Origin: Chrysomallon squamiferum | Lineage: Eukaryota > Mollusca > Gastropoda > Neomphalida > Peltospiridae | Reading direction: 5' to 3' | DNA length: 64,000 bases | NCBI GenBank assembly: GCA_012295275.1 | Contig: CM022674.1 | Coordinates: 13,218,364-13,282,363, forward strand | Notes under the pieces: generated by a model | What the model was told of the DNA's origin: nothing | The model's database searches: none | What the model saw: the letters and a program-made list of their open reading frames with translations, nothing else | In this document: piece after piece, positions 1-11,400 of the stretch | How positions within the stretch are numbered: the first letter of the stretch is position 1 | Layout of the letters: every line of letters starts with the position of its first letter | Made by a program: the position numbers and the translations under genes

Positions 1-329
1 AAAAATAAATAAATAAATAAATAACAAAAATAATAATAATAATAATAAAACAGAAATATCCCAGTTCTCACATTAGTGGTAGGTTATCTACGTCTGGATG
101 TTTAAACTCGTATCTTCTCATCTCAGCTAGTTTCGCAGTGTGACAAACTCTGACCCCATGTCTGTGATTGATTGCTTTTTCCTCTGACGAAAATGTCCGA
201 GGTTAAAGTCTCCAATTTGTCTCAGTCACAGAATATCTACTGGTCATCTACAGCTCTCTCAGTTCAGACACACTGCACACTTCATTCTCAACTGTTGATT
301 TTGCGGTTGTTGTTTTTTAAAAATATTTC

Positions 330-640
330 TTCATTTTTCTTTTTCCTCTTTTTCCTCTTTCTTTCTCTTTCAGTTTATTTCTTTGTAACTGATTCCCTTT
401 TTTCTACATTCTGTTTCTCTCTCTGTCTGTCTGTCTGTCTTTTGCTGTGTGACTGTATCTGTGTGTGTGTGTGTGTGTCTGTCTCTTTTTCTATCTGGCT
501 GTCTGTATATCTGTGCCTGCATTTCTCTCTGTCTCTCTGTCTCTCTCTCTCTTCCTCTCTCTCTGTCTCCCAATCTCTGTCTCTCTGTCTCTCTCCCTCC
601 CTCTCTCTCTCTCTCCCCCCCCCCTCTCTCTCTCTCTCAG
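330..640 (+). repeat. Pyrimidine-rich (TCTC/TCTG)n tract
   Basis: Imperfect CT and CTGT repeats with one internal GT run (461-478). The overlapping open frames are SLSL, VCVC or RERE strings and are not genes. Confidence 0.9.
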
Positions 641-1789
641 TTTTTATAAACTCCATACTGGAATCTAACATCTGAAAGCACTCACATTCAGAAAGAGTCC
701 ATCTACTACTATGTAATGCTGCCATCCAAAAATTAGAGATATATCTTTTCTAACAATAAATTTTTAATTTCAATAATTTAAAAATATTACTAACATTTTT
801 TCTGCACCACATTAGATAAATAAGGTCCCATTTTTGTGACACCTTAAACTGGACTACTGCCACTTAAACAAGTCTGAGCTTTGAGAAACCAGCCCCAGGC
901 TGTATCTCTGTGTGTGTAAAAGATGGGAACTGCAGAGACTGAAACACCAGACTCTTCACATCTGACTTTAACGTTTCCCCATCCATCTTCTTCCTCTGCA
1001 CATGCCAGTGTTAACAGACACAGCATCACAATGACCTGTCCAGCTCAAAACTGGACATTAGAATGACCAACGGGCTCTAAACTAAGTAAATTTAGCAGAT
1101 TTATGGGACAAGTTAGTGGACAGTGTTGAGTAACCGCAACACCATTAAATTCAGATTTCAGATTTTGTTTCCTGGTCTCTGTAATAGTTTCCTGGTCTCT
1201 TTGTTTCTTGGTCCCTTTAATAACTTCCTGGTCATCTTTAATAGTTCAACAGAATGTTGGTGTCTGTGAAGATGTTCTCTTAAAGGTACCACAGTCTGGT
1301 TTAACTTAGTTATCAGTGGTGGTTTGGAGATAAGAATCATTTTTGTCACAGTCTGGTTGGTGGCTAATGAAGTTTTATGGAGAATTTAAAGTAATTAATG
1401 GACTAATTAAGTGTTTGAATGCGCTGAGGTGTGACCTGTTTCAGCAGACATGTGACATGGTTTAATGGTCTTGTGTAACTGCACCTGTTGGTAGACGATC
1501 TAAATCTTGTGTGTCTTGTACACCTGTGTTTAAAGACCACCTGTGTTATAGGATTTATTAGTGTTGTTGTATTTGCTAAAAAAAAAAATGAATAACATAA
1601 CAAAGTAAAAACATATTTTAAACTTTTTCGTATCTGTTTTGTTCTTTATTTCTTATTTCTTCAGATGTATGGACACAAACTGACAAACACATGTACTTAC
1701 ATAAATATACAATGACATGTGCACACATATACTGTGTACTCACAAATGCTAACACACAGACAAACAGATCCACAAATCATACCACATGC

Positions 1790-2727
1790 ACATGCACATG
1801 CAACAAGCATACGCGCGCACACACACACTAAACTTGTCTTTAGTTTTGATTCAGACAGATTATCATTCTGTTAATTGAGCAACACACACACACACACAAA
1901 CTAAACCTGTCTTTGGTTTTGATTCATCTGACAGAAATTCTGTTGTTTTACATGCAACAAGCATGCACTAAACCTGTCTTTATTTTTGATTCAGTTTCTT
2001 GCTCTGACAGATTAGTCTCTCATTCTGTTAACTCTGTTTTACATGCAACAAGCATACGCGCGCACACACACACTAAACCTGTCTTTATTTTTGATTCAGT
2101 TTCTTGCTCTGACAGATTAGTCTCTCATTCTGTTAACTCTGTTTTACATGCAACAAGCATACGCGCGCACACACACACTAAACCTGTCTTTATTTTTGAT
2201 TCAGTTTCTTGCTCTGACAGATTAGTTTCTCATTCTGTTAACTAAACCTGTCTTTATTTTTGATTCAGTTTCTTGCTCTGACAGATTAGTCTCTCATTCT
2301 GTTAACTCTGTTTTACATGCAACAAGCATACGCACGCACACACACACTAAACCTGTCTTTAGTTTTGATTCAGTTTCTTGCTCTGACAGATTAGTCTCTC
2401 ATTCTGTTAACTCTGTTTTACATGCAACAAGCATACGCACACACACACACACTAAACCTGTCTTTAGTTTTGATTCAGTTTCTTGCTCTGACAGATTAGT
2501 CTCTCATTCTGTTAACTCTGTTTTACATGCAACAAGCATACGCGCACACACACACTAAACCTTGTGACAGATTTGTTTCTCATCTTTTGATTCTGTTTTA
2601 CTTGCACACACACACTAAACCTGACAGTTTTGATTCAGTTTCTTGCTCTGACAGTCTCTCATTCTGTTAACTCTGTTTTACATTTTAAACCTGTCTTTAT
2701 TTTTGATTCAGTTTCTTGCTCTGACTG
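1790..2727 (+). repeat. 105-bp minisatellite with CpG-rich core
   Basis: Units of about 105 bp begin ACTAAACCTGTCTTTATTTT and continue GATTCAGTTTCTTGCTCTGA, TTACATGCAACAAGCATACG and CGCGCACACACAC. AAACCTGTC recurs at 1,970, 2,075, 2,180, 2,244 (a 64-bp deleted unit), 2,349, 2,454 and 2,557, with degenerate copies at both ends. One frame crosses several units without a stop, but it is repeat-derived. Confidence 0.95.
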
Positions 2728-3099
2728 GGGCCACAACAGGGTGATCGTTGCCTGCAGCTACGCTTCTCAAGTCTTTGCCAGAGTTCAATATCCTTTTACA
2801 AGCTCAAACCTCCAGATGAGACTCCTAATAGATTTTTCTTTCTTTCTTTCTTTCTTTCTTTTTCTCTCTGTCTCACAGAAATATGGCAGATCATGGTGAA
2901 CAGTTTGTCCAGGCTTTCTTCTTGGGAAATAATTATTTTAGTTTTTTTGTTGAGTCTTTATTAATAATTTTTTTGAGTAGGGTGAATAGTTTAAGCTGGC
3001 TAACTTGAGTTACAGTGATAACCTTTAGAGTATGGTGGGATGTTTGTTTATGTCTGTATGGGGTGTGTTGTTTATACATCTTTGTGAATGTGGTTGTAT

Positions 3100-3102
3100 G
3101 TA

Positions 3103-3152
<50 letters not shown>

Positions 3153-3210
3153 CGTGCGTGTGTGTATACATGCATATGCTTTGGAAGTATTTCTGCTTGT
3201 GTTTTTTGGA

Positions 3211-3247
<37 letters not shown>

Positions 3248-3330
3248 GGTGTGTGTGTGTGAGTGTGTATATACATGCATATGCTTTGGAAGTATTTCTG
3301 TCTGGTTTTTTAGAAGGGGTGTGTGTATGT
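3100..3330 (+). repeat. (GT)n tracts with a 104-bp tandem duplication
   Basis: GT runs alternate with TGCATATGCTTTGGAAGTAT, which occurs at 3,171 and again at 3,275. The unit is thus duplicated with its GT tract. Confidence 0.92.
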
Positions 3331-4490
3331 ATATGTGTGTGTGTTTCTGTGTATGTGTATGTGATGCATGTAAATAGACTATTTGTAGTTGTGTCACTGT
3401 TCATATGTATGTATTTTTGGGGGTGGGGAGGGAGTGTGTACATGTTCATCTATCTTTATTTATTAGAACTGTCAGTGTATTGATGGATCTGGCTAAAATG
3501 TTTTATTAATATGTTAACTGATGTAACAGAACAAGCATGCATGTCTTTACTAGATAAACATAACCTTCAACACACATACAGAGACAGAAACACAAACATA
3601 CAGCAGAAACATTCACATCACAGACAAATAAACACACAAACTGCATTGCAAACAACATTTGCATGCACACACACACATTCAAAACTAAACAAACACAAGT
3701 TACTGCCTTTGTCTTTTATAATTTAAAATAAGTTAAAAAAAAAAAATAATAAAACAGAATAACAAGAAAAAGATATGATCATGATTCTTTTTTTTCCTTT
3801 TCTTTTTTTTTTTTTACTTACATCTGGAAAATGTTTGTTTTTTTTAAACTCAGAGGAATGTTTGGCTTATTGTCATAAAAATAATGAAGTAAATGCTCTC
3901 CATCATCTTAGAAAAAGCAATATGGATTTCTCATCAGAGACTGAAATGAAAATAATTTGAAAAAAAAAAAAAAAAAAACAGCTGAGAGATCCCAGTGGTT
4001 CTTGTGGTTCAGTGATGAACAGTTGTGTTAAACAAGGCAGTTGAGAAGAGAATGGAAAACCATTTCACAAAGCTTGTTTGATGAAAATGTCAGGAAAACA
4101 AAACGTCGTTATGGAGCAGGTATTTCAGGAATGCAGAAAGGATTAAAAATTGATTGTTTTCTTCTTCTTCTTCTTCTTCTACTTCTCATTTGTTTTTTTT
4201 GTTTTCTTTCTAAATACAGTTCTGTGTTTAAGAAATTCAGGAATGGATTGATGGTTATGGGTGTTTGAGGTTTTGAGTCTTAATTGACAGAAGTTCGTTC
4301 TGCAGTATTAATAACAGAATGTTTATAATTAAGTTTTTATTTTTCTGTTTCTGTCTGTCCATTTGTCAGTCTGTTCCTTTGTCCATGTGTGCATTCATTC
4401 ACAACCAGTGAACCAAACAGCTGGATTTGTGAATAACATGTTTCCCCCATTTGTCTTTATATCTGATGTTTATTTGCTTTTTTGAATCCA

Positions 4491-5006
4491 TAATCCATCC
4501 ATCCATCCATCCATCCATCCATTCATCCATCCATCCTTCATTCATTTATTCACCCTTCCATGTACTATCCACATATTTTTATACTTATTTAAATACATAT
4601 TTATTAAGCTGATCTTACTCTTTTCATCTATGTACACATCCATCCATCCATCCATCCATCCATCCATCCATATCTCTTAAATTTTAAAACTATCAATAAT
4701 AATAAACTGATGTTAACAGTTTTCTGTGAGACTTCCCATCCATCCTTTTTATTCATTCTTCTGTCAATCTCATCCATCCCTCCATCCATCCCTCCATCCA
4801 TCCATCCCTCCATCCATCCATCCATCCCTTCATCCATCCCTCCATCCATACATCCCTCCATCCATCCATCCATCCCTTCATCCATCCCTCCATCCATCCA
4901 TCCATCCATCCATCCATCCATCCCTCCATCCATCCATCCCTCCATCCATCCATCCATCCATCCATCCATCCATCCCTTCATCCATCCCTCCATCCATCCC
5001 TCCACG
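4491..5006 (+). repeat. (CCAT)n tetranucleotide arrays
   Basis: ATCC repeats at 4,491-4,550, 4,637-4,672 and 4,768-5,006. The last is interspersed with CCTC/CTTC variants in a higher-order pattern. Frames read HPSI or WMDG. Confidence 0.95.
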
Positions 5007-5289
5007 TCTGTTACAACTACAGCAGCGCTGACAACACAGCGCAGTGACGCTAATAAAGTGACGCTGACATATTTCTGCGAGAAAACCGACCCGTCTGATT
5101 AGCTCTGACTTCACGTCTCTCGACGATGGCGCCTACATGCACGTTGCAGTCACCTGGGAGACATGATTCAATAATGATCGAACCTCTCGTGTCATCGTGT
5201 CCGCTGACAGCTTGCATCGGCTACCGCAGCGACGACTGAGACATGACCAGCATGCATCTTTGTAGTTTTGTTTATGTGCTGGCTAGTCG

Positions 5290-5555
5290 AGTGGTCAGCT
5301 TCGTGGCCTGGGGATGGCCACTAGAGTGACCGGTATTAACAACTGTTGTGTCCTTAACACTGGTCAGGGAAGTGGCCGGAATTAAGGTCTTTCAGATGAC
5401 CTGAAGAATGGTCAGTTGGAGTGGTCTTTTAGATGTAAAAACTGAGTGACCAGAGTATGAATTACTTCAGCTGGTAAAGTGATCAGAAATACAGGAATTT
5501 TAGTGGTCATAGTGTGGTCAGTAAATTGACCAGTAGTGTGGTCAGTAGAATGCTA
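5290..5555 (+). repeat. Degenerate short repeat rich in TGGTCA/TGACCA
   Basis: About 15 variants of GTGGTCAG or its inverse (GTGACCAG, ATGGCCAC, GTGGCCGG, CTGGTCAG) occur in 265 bp at irregular 10-30-bp spacing in otherwise ordinary sequence. It resembles a decayed minisatellite or a cluster of nuclear-receptor-like half-sites. Confidence 0.7.
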
Positions 5556-5799
5556 TTAAACTGTACAAAACTGGCTATCTGTAGAGCGAGAGGTTTTTTT
5601 TGTTTTTTTTAATCATTTAGCAAGAAGTAATTTTTTTTGTGTTTCTTTATAATAGGCTACAGTTTTTTTTTAAAGTTCAGAGTTCTGGTTAGAATGGAGA
5701 AATAGCCATTTGGTGCACTGAGGAGATTTGATCTTGTTGTCTTTTACTTAAATGAAACAGAAAACGTTAATTACTGGCAGTTTGTTTAATATGAAAAAT

Positions 5800-6012
5800 A
5801 AAACAATAAATAAATAAATAAATAAGATAAAAAAAAAAAAAAAATTAAAATAAATGAAAATAAAATAAAATAAATAAATAAAAATAGTAAATAAATAAAT
5901 AAATAAATAAAGTTAAAATTAAGAAAAATATAATAAAATAAATAATCAAATTTATGAAAAAAAATAAATAAATAAACAAACAAAAATAAACAAATAAACA
6001 AACAAACAAACT
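5800..6012 (+). repeat. (AAAT)n/(AAAC)n tract
   Basis: Imperfect tetranucleotide A-rich repeats. No coding content. Confidence 0.9.
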
Positions 6013-7014
6013 AACACATACACATCAAATAATTTCACAACTTTGAGTTGTTGAATACTCCAACTAGCTGAGGAGTGAACAATAACTGTAGGAACATTTT
6101 TCTCACTGAGAACTGTTGTCTCCATGGCGAACGAGAACTGTGCTAGTCGCAGTCTCCACAATAAATGGTTATTGATGGAGTAATTGATGGGCATGTGTGG
6201 ACCTTTTCATTGACTGAGAAATGCGAGGGAAATTTCAGTCTGTCATGATTACCTTTCATTGAACTAAATGGAGAAGTGATTTAGGACACAATGGCCATAG
6301 TGGCGGCCATTTTAGGCAATTTGGACGAATTGAAGAGAAAATGAAGAAATTCGGAAAAAGGAAAAAAAAAAATTTCTAAAGGGTGTTTTCTTGTTGTAGA
6401 AGTTAGTTTTTTTTTTGAAATGTCCGTTTCTTTATAAATATTTATTTTATGGTAATTTGGGGAAAAAAAGACTAAATGATGATGATGATGGATGATGGTG
6501 ATGATGATGATAACAGCAATAATAATAATAAAAATTTAACAATAAATAAATAAATAAATAAGTTAATTGGTTAATTCAATATATTATTAAAAGTATAAAT
6601 TCAGTTTTGTGTTTGATCAGATCTAAAGAAATTTAATTTTTTATTTTTCTGTATGTGTGTTTCATGATAAAATTTATTTCATTTCTTGTGATGTGTCTAA
6701 ATGTATTTTAATCATTTATGACCTTTATGAAGCCATCAAACCTCATTTAATATATTTTTTTAAATTATCTGTTTGTCTGTTCTTATGTCTGTCCATTTAT
6801 TAAACTGACAATGATTTCATTTTCTGAATCATAAAACATTTTTTATCAGATTTTTCCATCTCTTTCCAGACTGGTCATTTTTACTTGTTTTCTGTCCTTT
6901 CATCCATCTATCCATCCATCCTTCTGTCTCTCCATCCATCTGTACATTCTTTCATTCATCCAGTCAGTAATTTTATTTACCTCCTGTTAATTATTAAACT
7001 AACAATTAATTATA

Positions 7015-7207
7015 AACCAATAAATAAACAACAATAAAAACAAAAAAACAAACAAACAAACAACTAAATAAATAATAAATAAATAAATAATAAATAAATG
7101 ACAAAAACTAAAATATAAATACACAAAACAAATAAATAAACATAAACATCAAGAAAGAAAATTACAAACAAACAAATAACATTTAAAAAAAAAAAAAAAA
7201 AAAAAAA
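7015..7207 (+). repeat. A-rich (AAAT/AAAC)n tract
   Basis: Imperfect A-rich repeats ending in a homopolymer of about 24 A. Confidence 0.9.
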
Positions 7208-7826
7208 TATTATTCATTAATAATTTCCCCCAGGCTATCAGTTGCAATTTATCATGAACAATAAATCATTTCGAAAATAAATAACTAAATATCTTTATAA
7301 ATGATTTTATTATTTACCATTATATTTTCTTCAATAACGTATCAACTACAACTGCAATTTATAAGTAATTAAGACGAGGCGATTGAGACGAACACAATAT
7401 CTACTAACAGACGTCTGACAGCTCATAAATGATAAAAGAAATCGGGAATTAAAACGATGAAAAAGTCGCGTATTCTGGAGATTAGTCAAAACACATTTTT
7501 AGTGAGAGCGAAAATTAATCTCAGATTCATCTGTCAAATTTAGGATTTATTCAGTCTCCAGGTTGACATTTGCCAATAATTATTTTCTGTGATTTTTTTT
7601 TTTTTTTAATATTTATTTTTTTGTATTTTTTTATTTTCGTTCAGTGTGGTAAGGTTGTTTTTTGTTTGTTTTTTTTGTTTGTTTTTTTGGTTGTGTTTTT
7701 TTTTTTCACTTCTAGAAGCGAGTTTGATTGGTGATGTTGTTAAATGTCAATAAATCTTTCTTATTTTAATAAAAGCATATTTCTTGTGAGTCATTCCATA
7801 GCTTCTGTGATTGTACTGATTTTGAT

Positions 7827-7927
7827 GTGTGTGTGTGTGTGTGAGAGAGAGAAAGAGAGAAATAGAGAGAGAGAAAGAGAGCGCAAGAGTTAGACAGAGA
7901 GCAAGAGACAGAGACAGAGACAGAGAC

Positions 7928-7972
<45 letters not shown>
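7827..7972 (+). repeat. (GT)n-(GA)n compound microsatellite
   Basis: A short GT run, irregular GAGA, then GACAGA units and a GA run of about 40 bp. Confidence 0.93.
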
Positions 7973-7973
<1 letters not shown>

Positions 7974-9454
7974 TTATGTGTGTCTGTATGTTTTCAAGAA
8001 TGATTGTGAAGTAAGTAATAACAGTTACATAAACATTCATATTCAAATTCAAAAGCAGAATGCATAAGTACATGACACACACATACAAAAAAACCACATA
8101 TATATATTAATCAGTTCAACAATTTTATTAGTTTTTCCAGTGAAAGGTTTGCAGTTACACATATTTATATTTAATAAAAAATCACAAAAAATAAAAAGCA
8201 TCACATGTTCATCTGGGTTTTTTTTGTAGTCTCTTTCATTTCCTCTTAAAATCTATTTTATTAGGATAACAGTTCCTTTTTTATTTAAAATATTTTCATA
8301 GTTAATTATCACTAAAAGTTGACTTTGTCAAAACTGTTGACAGAAATAAAAATAGTTTAAAACAAATACTCAGCCTTATGACAACAGTTTTTCATAAATG
8401 ATTAATATTAAAAAAAATATATAAAAATTATTAATAATTAAGAAAAAATAATGTTTATAAAAAAGAAGGAATTAAAACAATTATCTGAGGATTAAAAGAA
8501 AAGCGTTTAAAAATATTAAAAAAAAGAGAAGAAAAAAAAAGAAGAGATTTCTAGAGAGAAAGATGCCAACTTGTTACGCTGGTAATGATGAACGATCTAA
8601 GAAACTGCAGAATAATACACCATGCCGCCATTAACAATGATTAATTAAAGTGAAAATGATCACAACAAACGAAGCAGGACAAAGCTTTGGAGGAAGAGAA
8701 ACCGTGGAAACCAGAAAATGGAAAGTAATTTCGCATATCTGAAAGAGTTGATGTAATTTCCACCATCACTGAGCTGAGAATAAGAACGAAAAAAAACAAC
8801 AAAAAACGTCTTTAAAACTGCAATTGCTTGGTTTAAAAAAGTCTGATTTGCATTTATTAAAAAACATATTGATTGCGTTGACGATGTTGATAGTGTCTTT
8901 AATAGCTTTTCTCAACTAACCAATTCATAACTGATCGACAATTTCGAAGTCATTTTTTTTTTTTTCTTTTTTTTACGAATAATTTTCTCATTTTGGTCGT
9001 ATGTTTCCTATGATTGGGAATGATTAATTAGACAGACGCAAGTGATATGGACATCAGCGGAATTCCTCGTTGAGGATGGCGTTGGTTATTTTTTATTTTT
9101 TTCCTCGTCGCAAAATAACCGCTTGGAGAGAAGTTTCTATATCGTTTCAATCAGGCGAAATTGGTCGCGGAGAATGAGGTAGAATAAATAAGTATTGTGA
9201 TGATGTGTGTGCCGGGCTGGAAATGAGAGTTGTATTGTTGTTTATGGCCTGTCGTTAAAGTGATAAGAGATTCGTTATTGCGTTTTAACATTAATTGGTG
9301 GTCAGTTTTCGAAGGAAAAGGAGAAATAAAAAAAAAAAATATGGAAAAAAAAAAAAAAAAAAAAAAAAGTTGTAATAAAAATTCTCGTGCCAGTTTAACA
9401 TTTCTAAATGAGTATAAGATTTAGAAATAATTGCACTTGCTGATTAGTTCCTGC

Positions 9455-9488
<34 letters not shown>

Positions 9489-9792
9489 CTATTAGTAACA
9501 TTTTTATTATTATTTTTAATTTCTTTTTGTTGTTACTGTTTTATTATTATTAATATTATTTTGCTTGGGTTTTTTTTCTGTTGTTATTATTATTATTTTA
9601 CTATTATATTTGACATTATTATTATTACTAGTACTACTACTACTATTACTTTTTTTGTTATTTTATTTATTTATTTATTTGTTGCTGTCACATTACTCGT
9701 TATTATAACATTATTAGTTTACATTTATATTATACCTGTGGAATTGAAAAAACACACCTGTTGTTAATTATCTATTGTTTCATGTTTTACAG

Positions 9793-9874
9793 GTGCGCGG
9801 ACAGACTGAGAAGGGGTGGGGTGAATACAGCGACATCCTTTTTGTTCAATCCAACTCAGGAAATGGAGACTATG
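9793..9874 (+). CDS. Eph: Eph exon: end of second fibronectin type III domain
   Basis: The acceptor is TTTTACAG before 9,793 and the donor is GTAATA at 9,875; the exon ends in phase 1. It reads [20 protein letters not shown] and onward. This matches the last strand of the membrane-proximal FN3 domain of Eph receptors (the VRA-T-GYG-YS pattern), then a short linker to the membrane. It is the first coding exon visible in the window. Confidence 0.88.
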
Positions 9875-11366
9875 GTAATAAAGAACACATAGATACAGGT
9901 GTTTTATTTGTTATAAACATAAATGTTGTTTGTATCTTATTACTATTTTTATTATTATTTGTTTGTTTTTTATATTTGTTGTCCTAATATAGAGAAATAA
10001 AAAAGTAAAAAAGTAATAAAAAGCAGGCAGTAATTCTATGTTTTACAGAGCTCAGTTTGAGCATCAGATTATCAAATCACGATTTATTAAAGATTGCAAT
10101 AAGTTTTCCTACTTATGGGAAGGTGGCTTACAAAAGACCACTTGTTGCTAATTAATGTCATTTGCCTTTCTCAGACATTGAGCTACAAAATTTCTATCTT
10201 ATCTCATTATTTAAGAATGCTTACAAGCAGCAAATAACTGCTAATGTGTTAAAATTATGTGAAAGTGTTTTTGTAAATAAATCTTCATTATTATATTTAT
10301 ATCTGTGTGTTTTTCAGTGAACACTCCCATTGGAATTATTGCTGGGTCTATAGTTGCTGTTCTTCTGTGCATGGCAATAGCAACAATCATGATCTTCATA
10401 TTACTCAGACGGTGTGTAATATGTTTTTGTATATACATGATAGTGTGTAATACCAATGTACACTCCCTCAAGTTACTTGTTGAATTTATTTATACATTTT
10501 TATGGAGTGAGATAATCTTAGTCAAATAGATGTGATGGAATCATTTCAGTTCCAGCCTGAACTTGTTTTGAAATTTCTGAGAGTTACAGAATTTTAACCA
10601 TAAATTATAATTTAAATAAAAGTGATACTTTTGTTCAGCCCTTTATACTGTGGTTTGACTAATCTTAATTTAGAATTTTTTATGTAGAAAATATTCACCA
10701 TTTTGGTATATTTAATTTTGTTTGACACCCAATAGTAGATATATGTTTTGTGCTGGGATGTGGTTAAACATTCATTCATTCATTCATTCATTCATCTATT
10801 TATTTATTTATTTATTTATTTATTTATTTCAGAAATCGACAGAGCTGCAATGAGAAGAAAGATTGTGACACTCCATATAGTCATGGTAAATTTTTAAACA
10901 TTTTTTTTATTCCTCTTACAAAAAACCCCAAGATAAATAATAACTGTATAAAACTTAATCATAAATGAAATTAATTTTCCTGAATCTATACCCAAATGTG
11001 GACATTGATAACAACTTGTCTGTTTTCTTAGTTTTCTTGTTTCACTGTGTACTAAAATGTCTGTTAAAAAATAATTCCCTTTTCCACAAACCTTCTTCTT
11101 TTTTTTTTGTTTTTCCTTTTTATAACAAAGGAAGAGTTAATAGTCTAAGTTTTAGGATTTTGTCCAGTCCTGGGTGAAAGTTATTTAATGTTTAAATGCT
11201 TGAATTGTTTTTTAGGCAAATATTAACCAATCAGAAACAAAATATAATTTACTGCTGCTTTGCTGATATAACCTTGAACTTCAAGTTTTAGTCTAATTAA
11301 TAAAGTTGAATATATGATAGGTTATTAATATTGTCCTTGGATAAGTTTGAAAAAAATAAAGAAAAA

Positions 11367-11400
<34 letters not shown>

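Larger units (their letters stand above)
1..9792 (+). other. Probable large intron of the Eph receptor gene (upstream of first visible exon)
   Basis: The first recognisable Eph exon begins at 9,793 in the middle of a fibronectin type III domain, so the exons for the ligand-binding, Cys-rich and first FN3 parts must lie upstream. I read this stretch on both strands for the large ligand-binding exon or an FN3 exon and found none. It consists of a T/C-rich tract, a 105-bp minisatellite, GT, CCAT, TAAA and GA microsatellites, and patches of unique sequence at about 680-1,780, 5,020-5,780, 6,020-6,420, 7,210-7,560 and 8,560-9,420. None of these patches shows a convincing exon. An intergenic origin for part of it cannot be excluded. 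Confidence 0.55.

Noticed and set aside
844-1029. 61-codon minus-strand frame with a signal-peptide-like start (MMLCLLTLACAEEEDGWG)
   Set aside because: Short, isolated, with no splice donor at its end in a good position and no recognisable match. Likely chance.
1913-2245. 110-codon frame with repeated KPVFIFDSVSCSDRLVSHSV
   Set aside because: It is the 105-bp minisatellite (35 codons exactly), so the frame persists across units by length alone. There is no unique flanking coding sequence.
1790-2727. CRISPR-like array of repeats
   Set aside because: Whole units are repeated with no unique spacers, in a eukaryotic genome.
2933-3483. Open frames of Val-Cys, His-Thr repeats in GT tracts (also 35,086-35,573, 51,813-52,119, 61,648-62,312)
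   Set aside because: Stop-free by composition. Several frames on both strands overlap the same repeat.
4628-5114. 130-codon HPSI and 125-codon WMDG frames
   Set aside because: Translation of the (CCAT)n array on the two strands.
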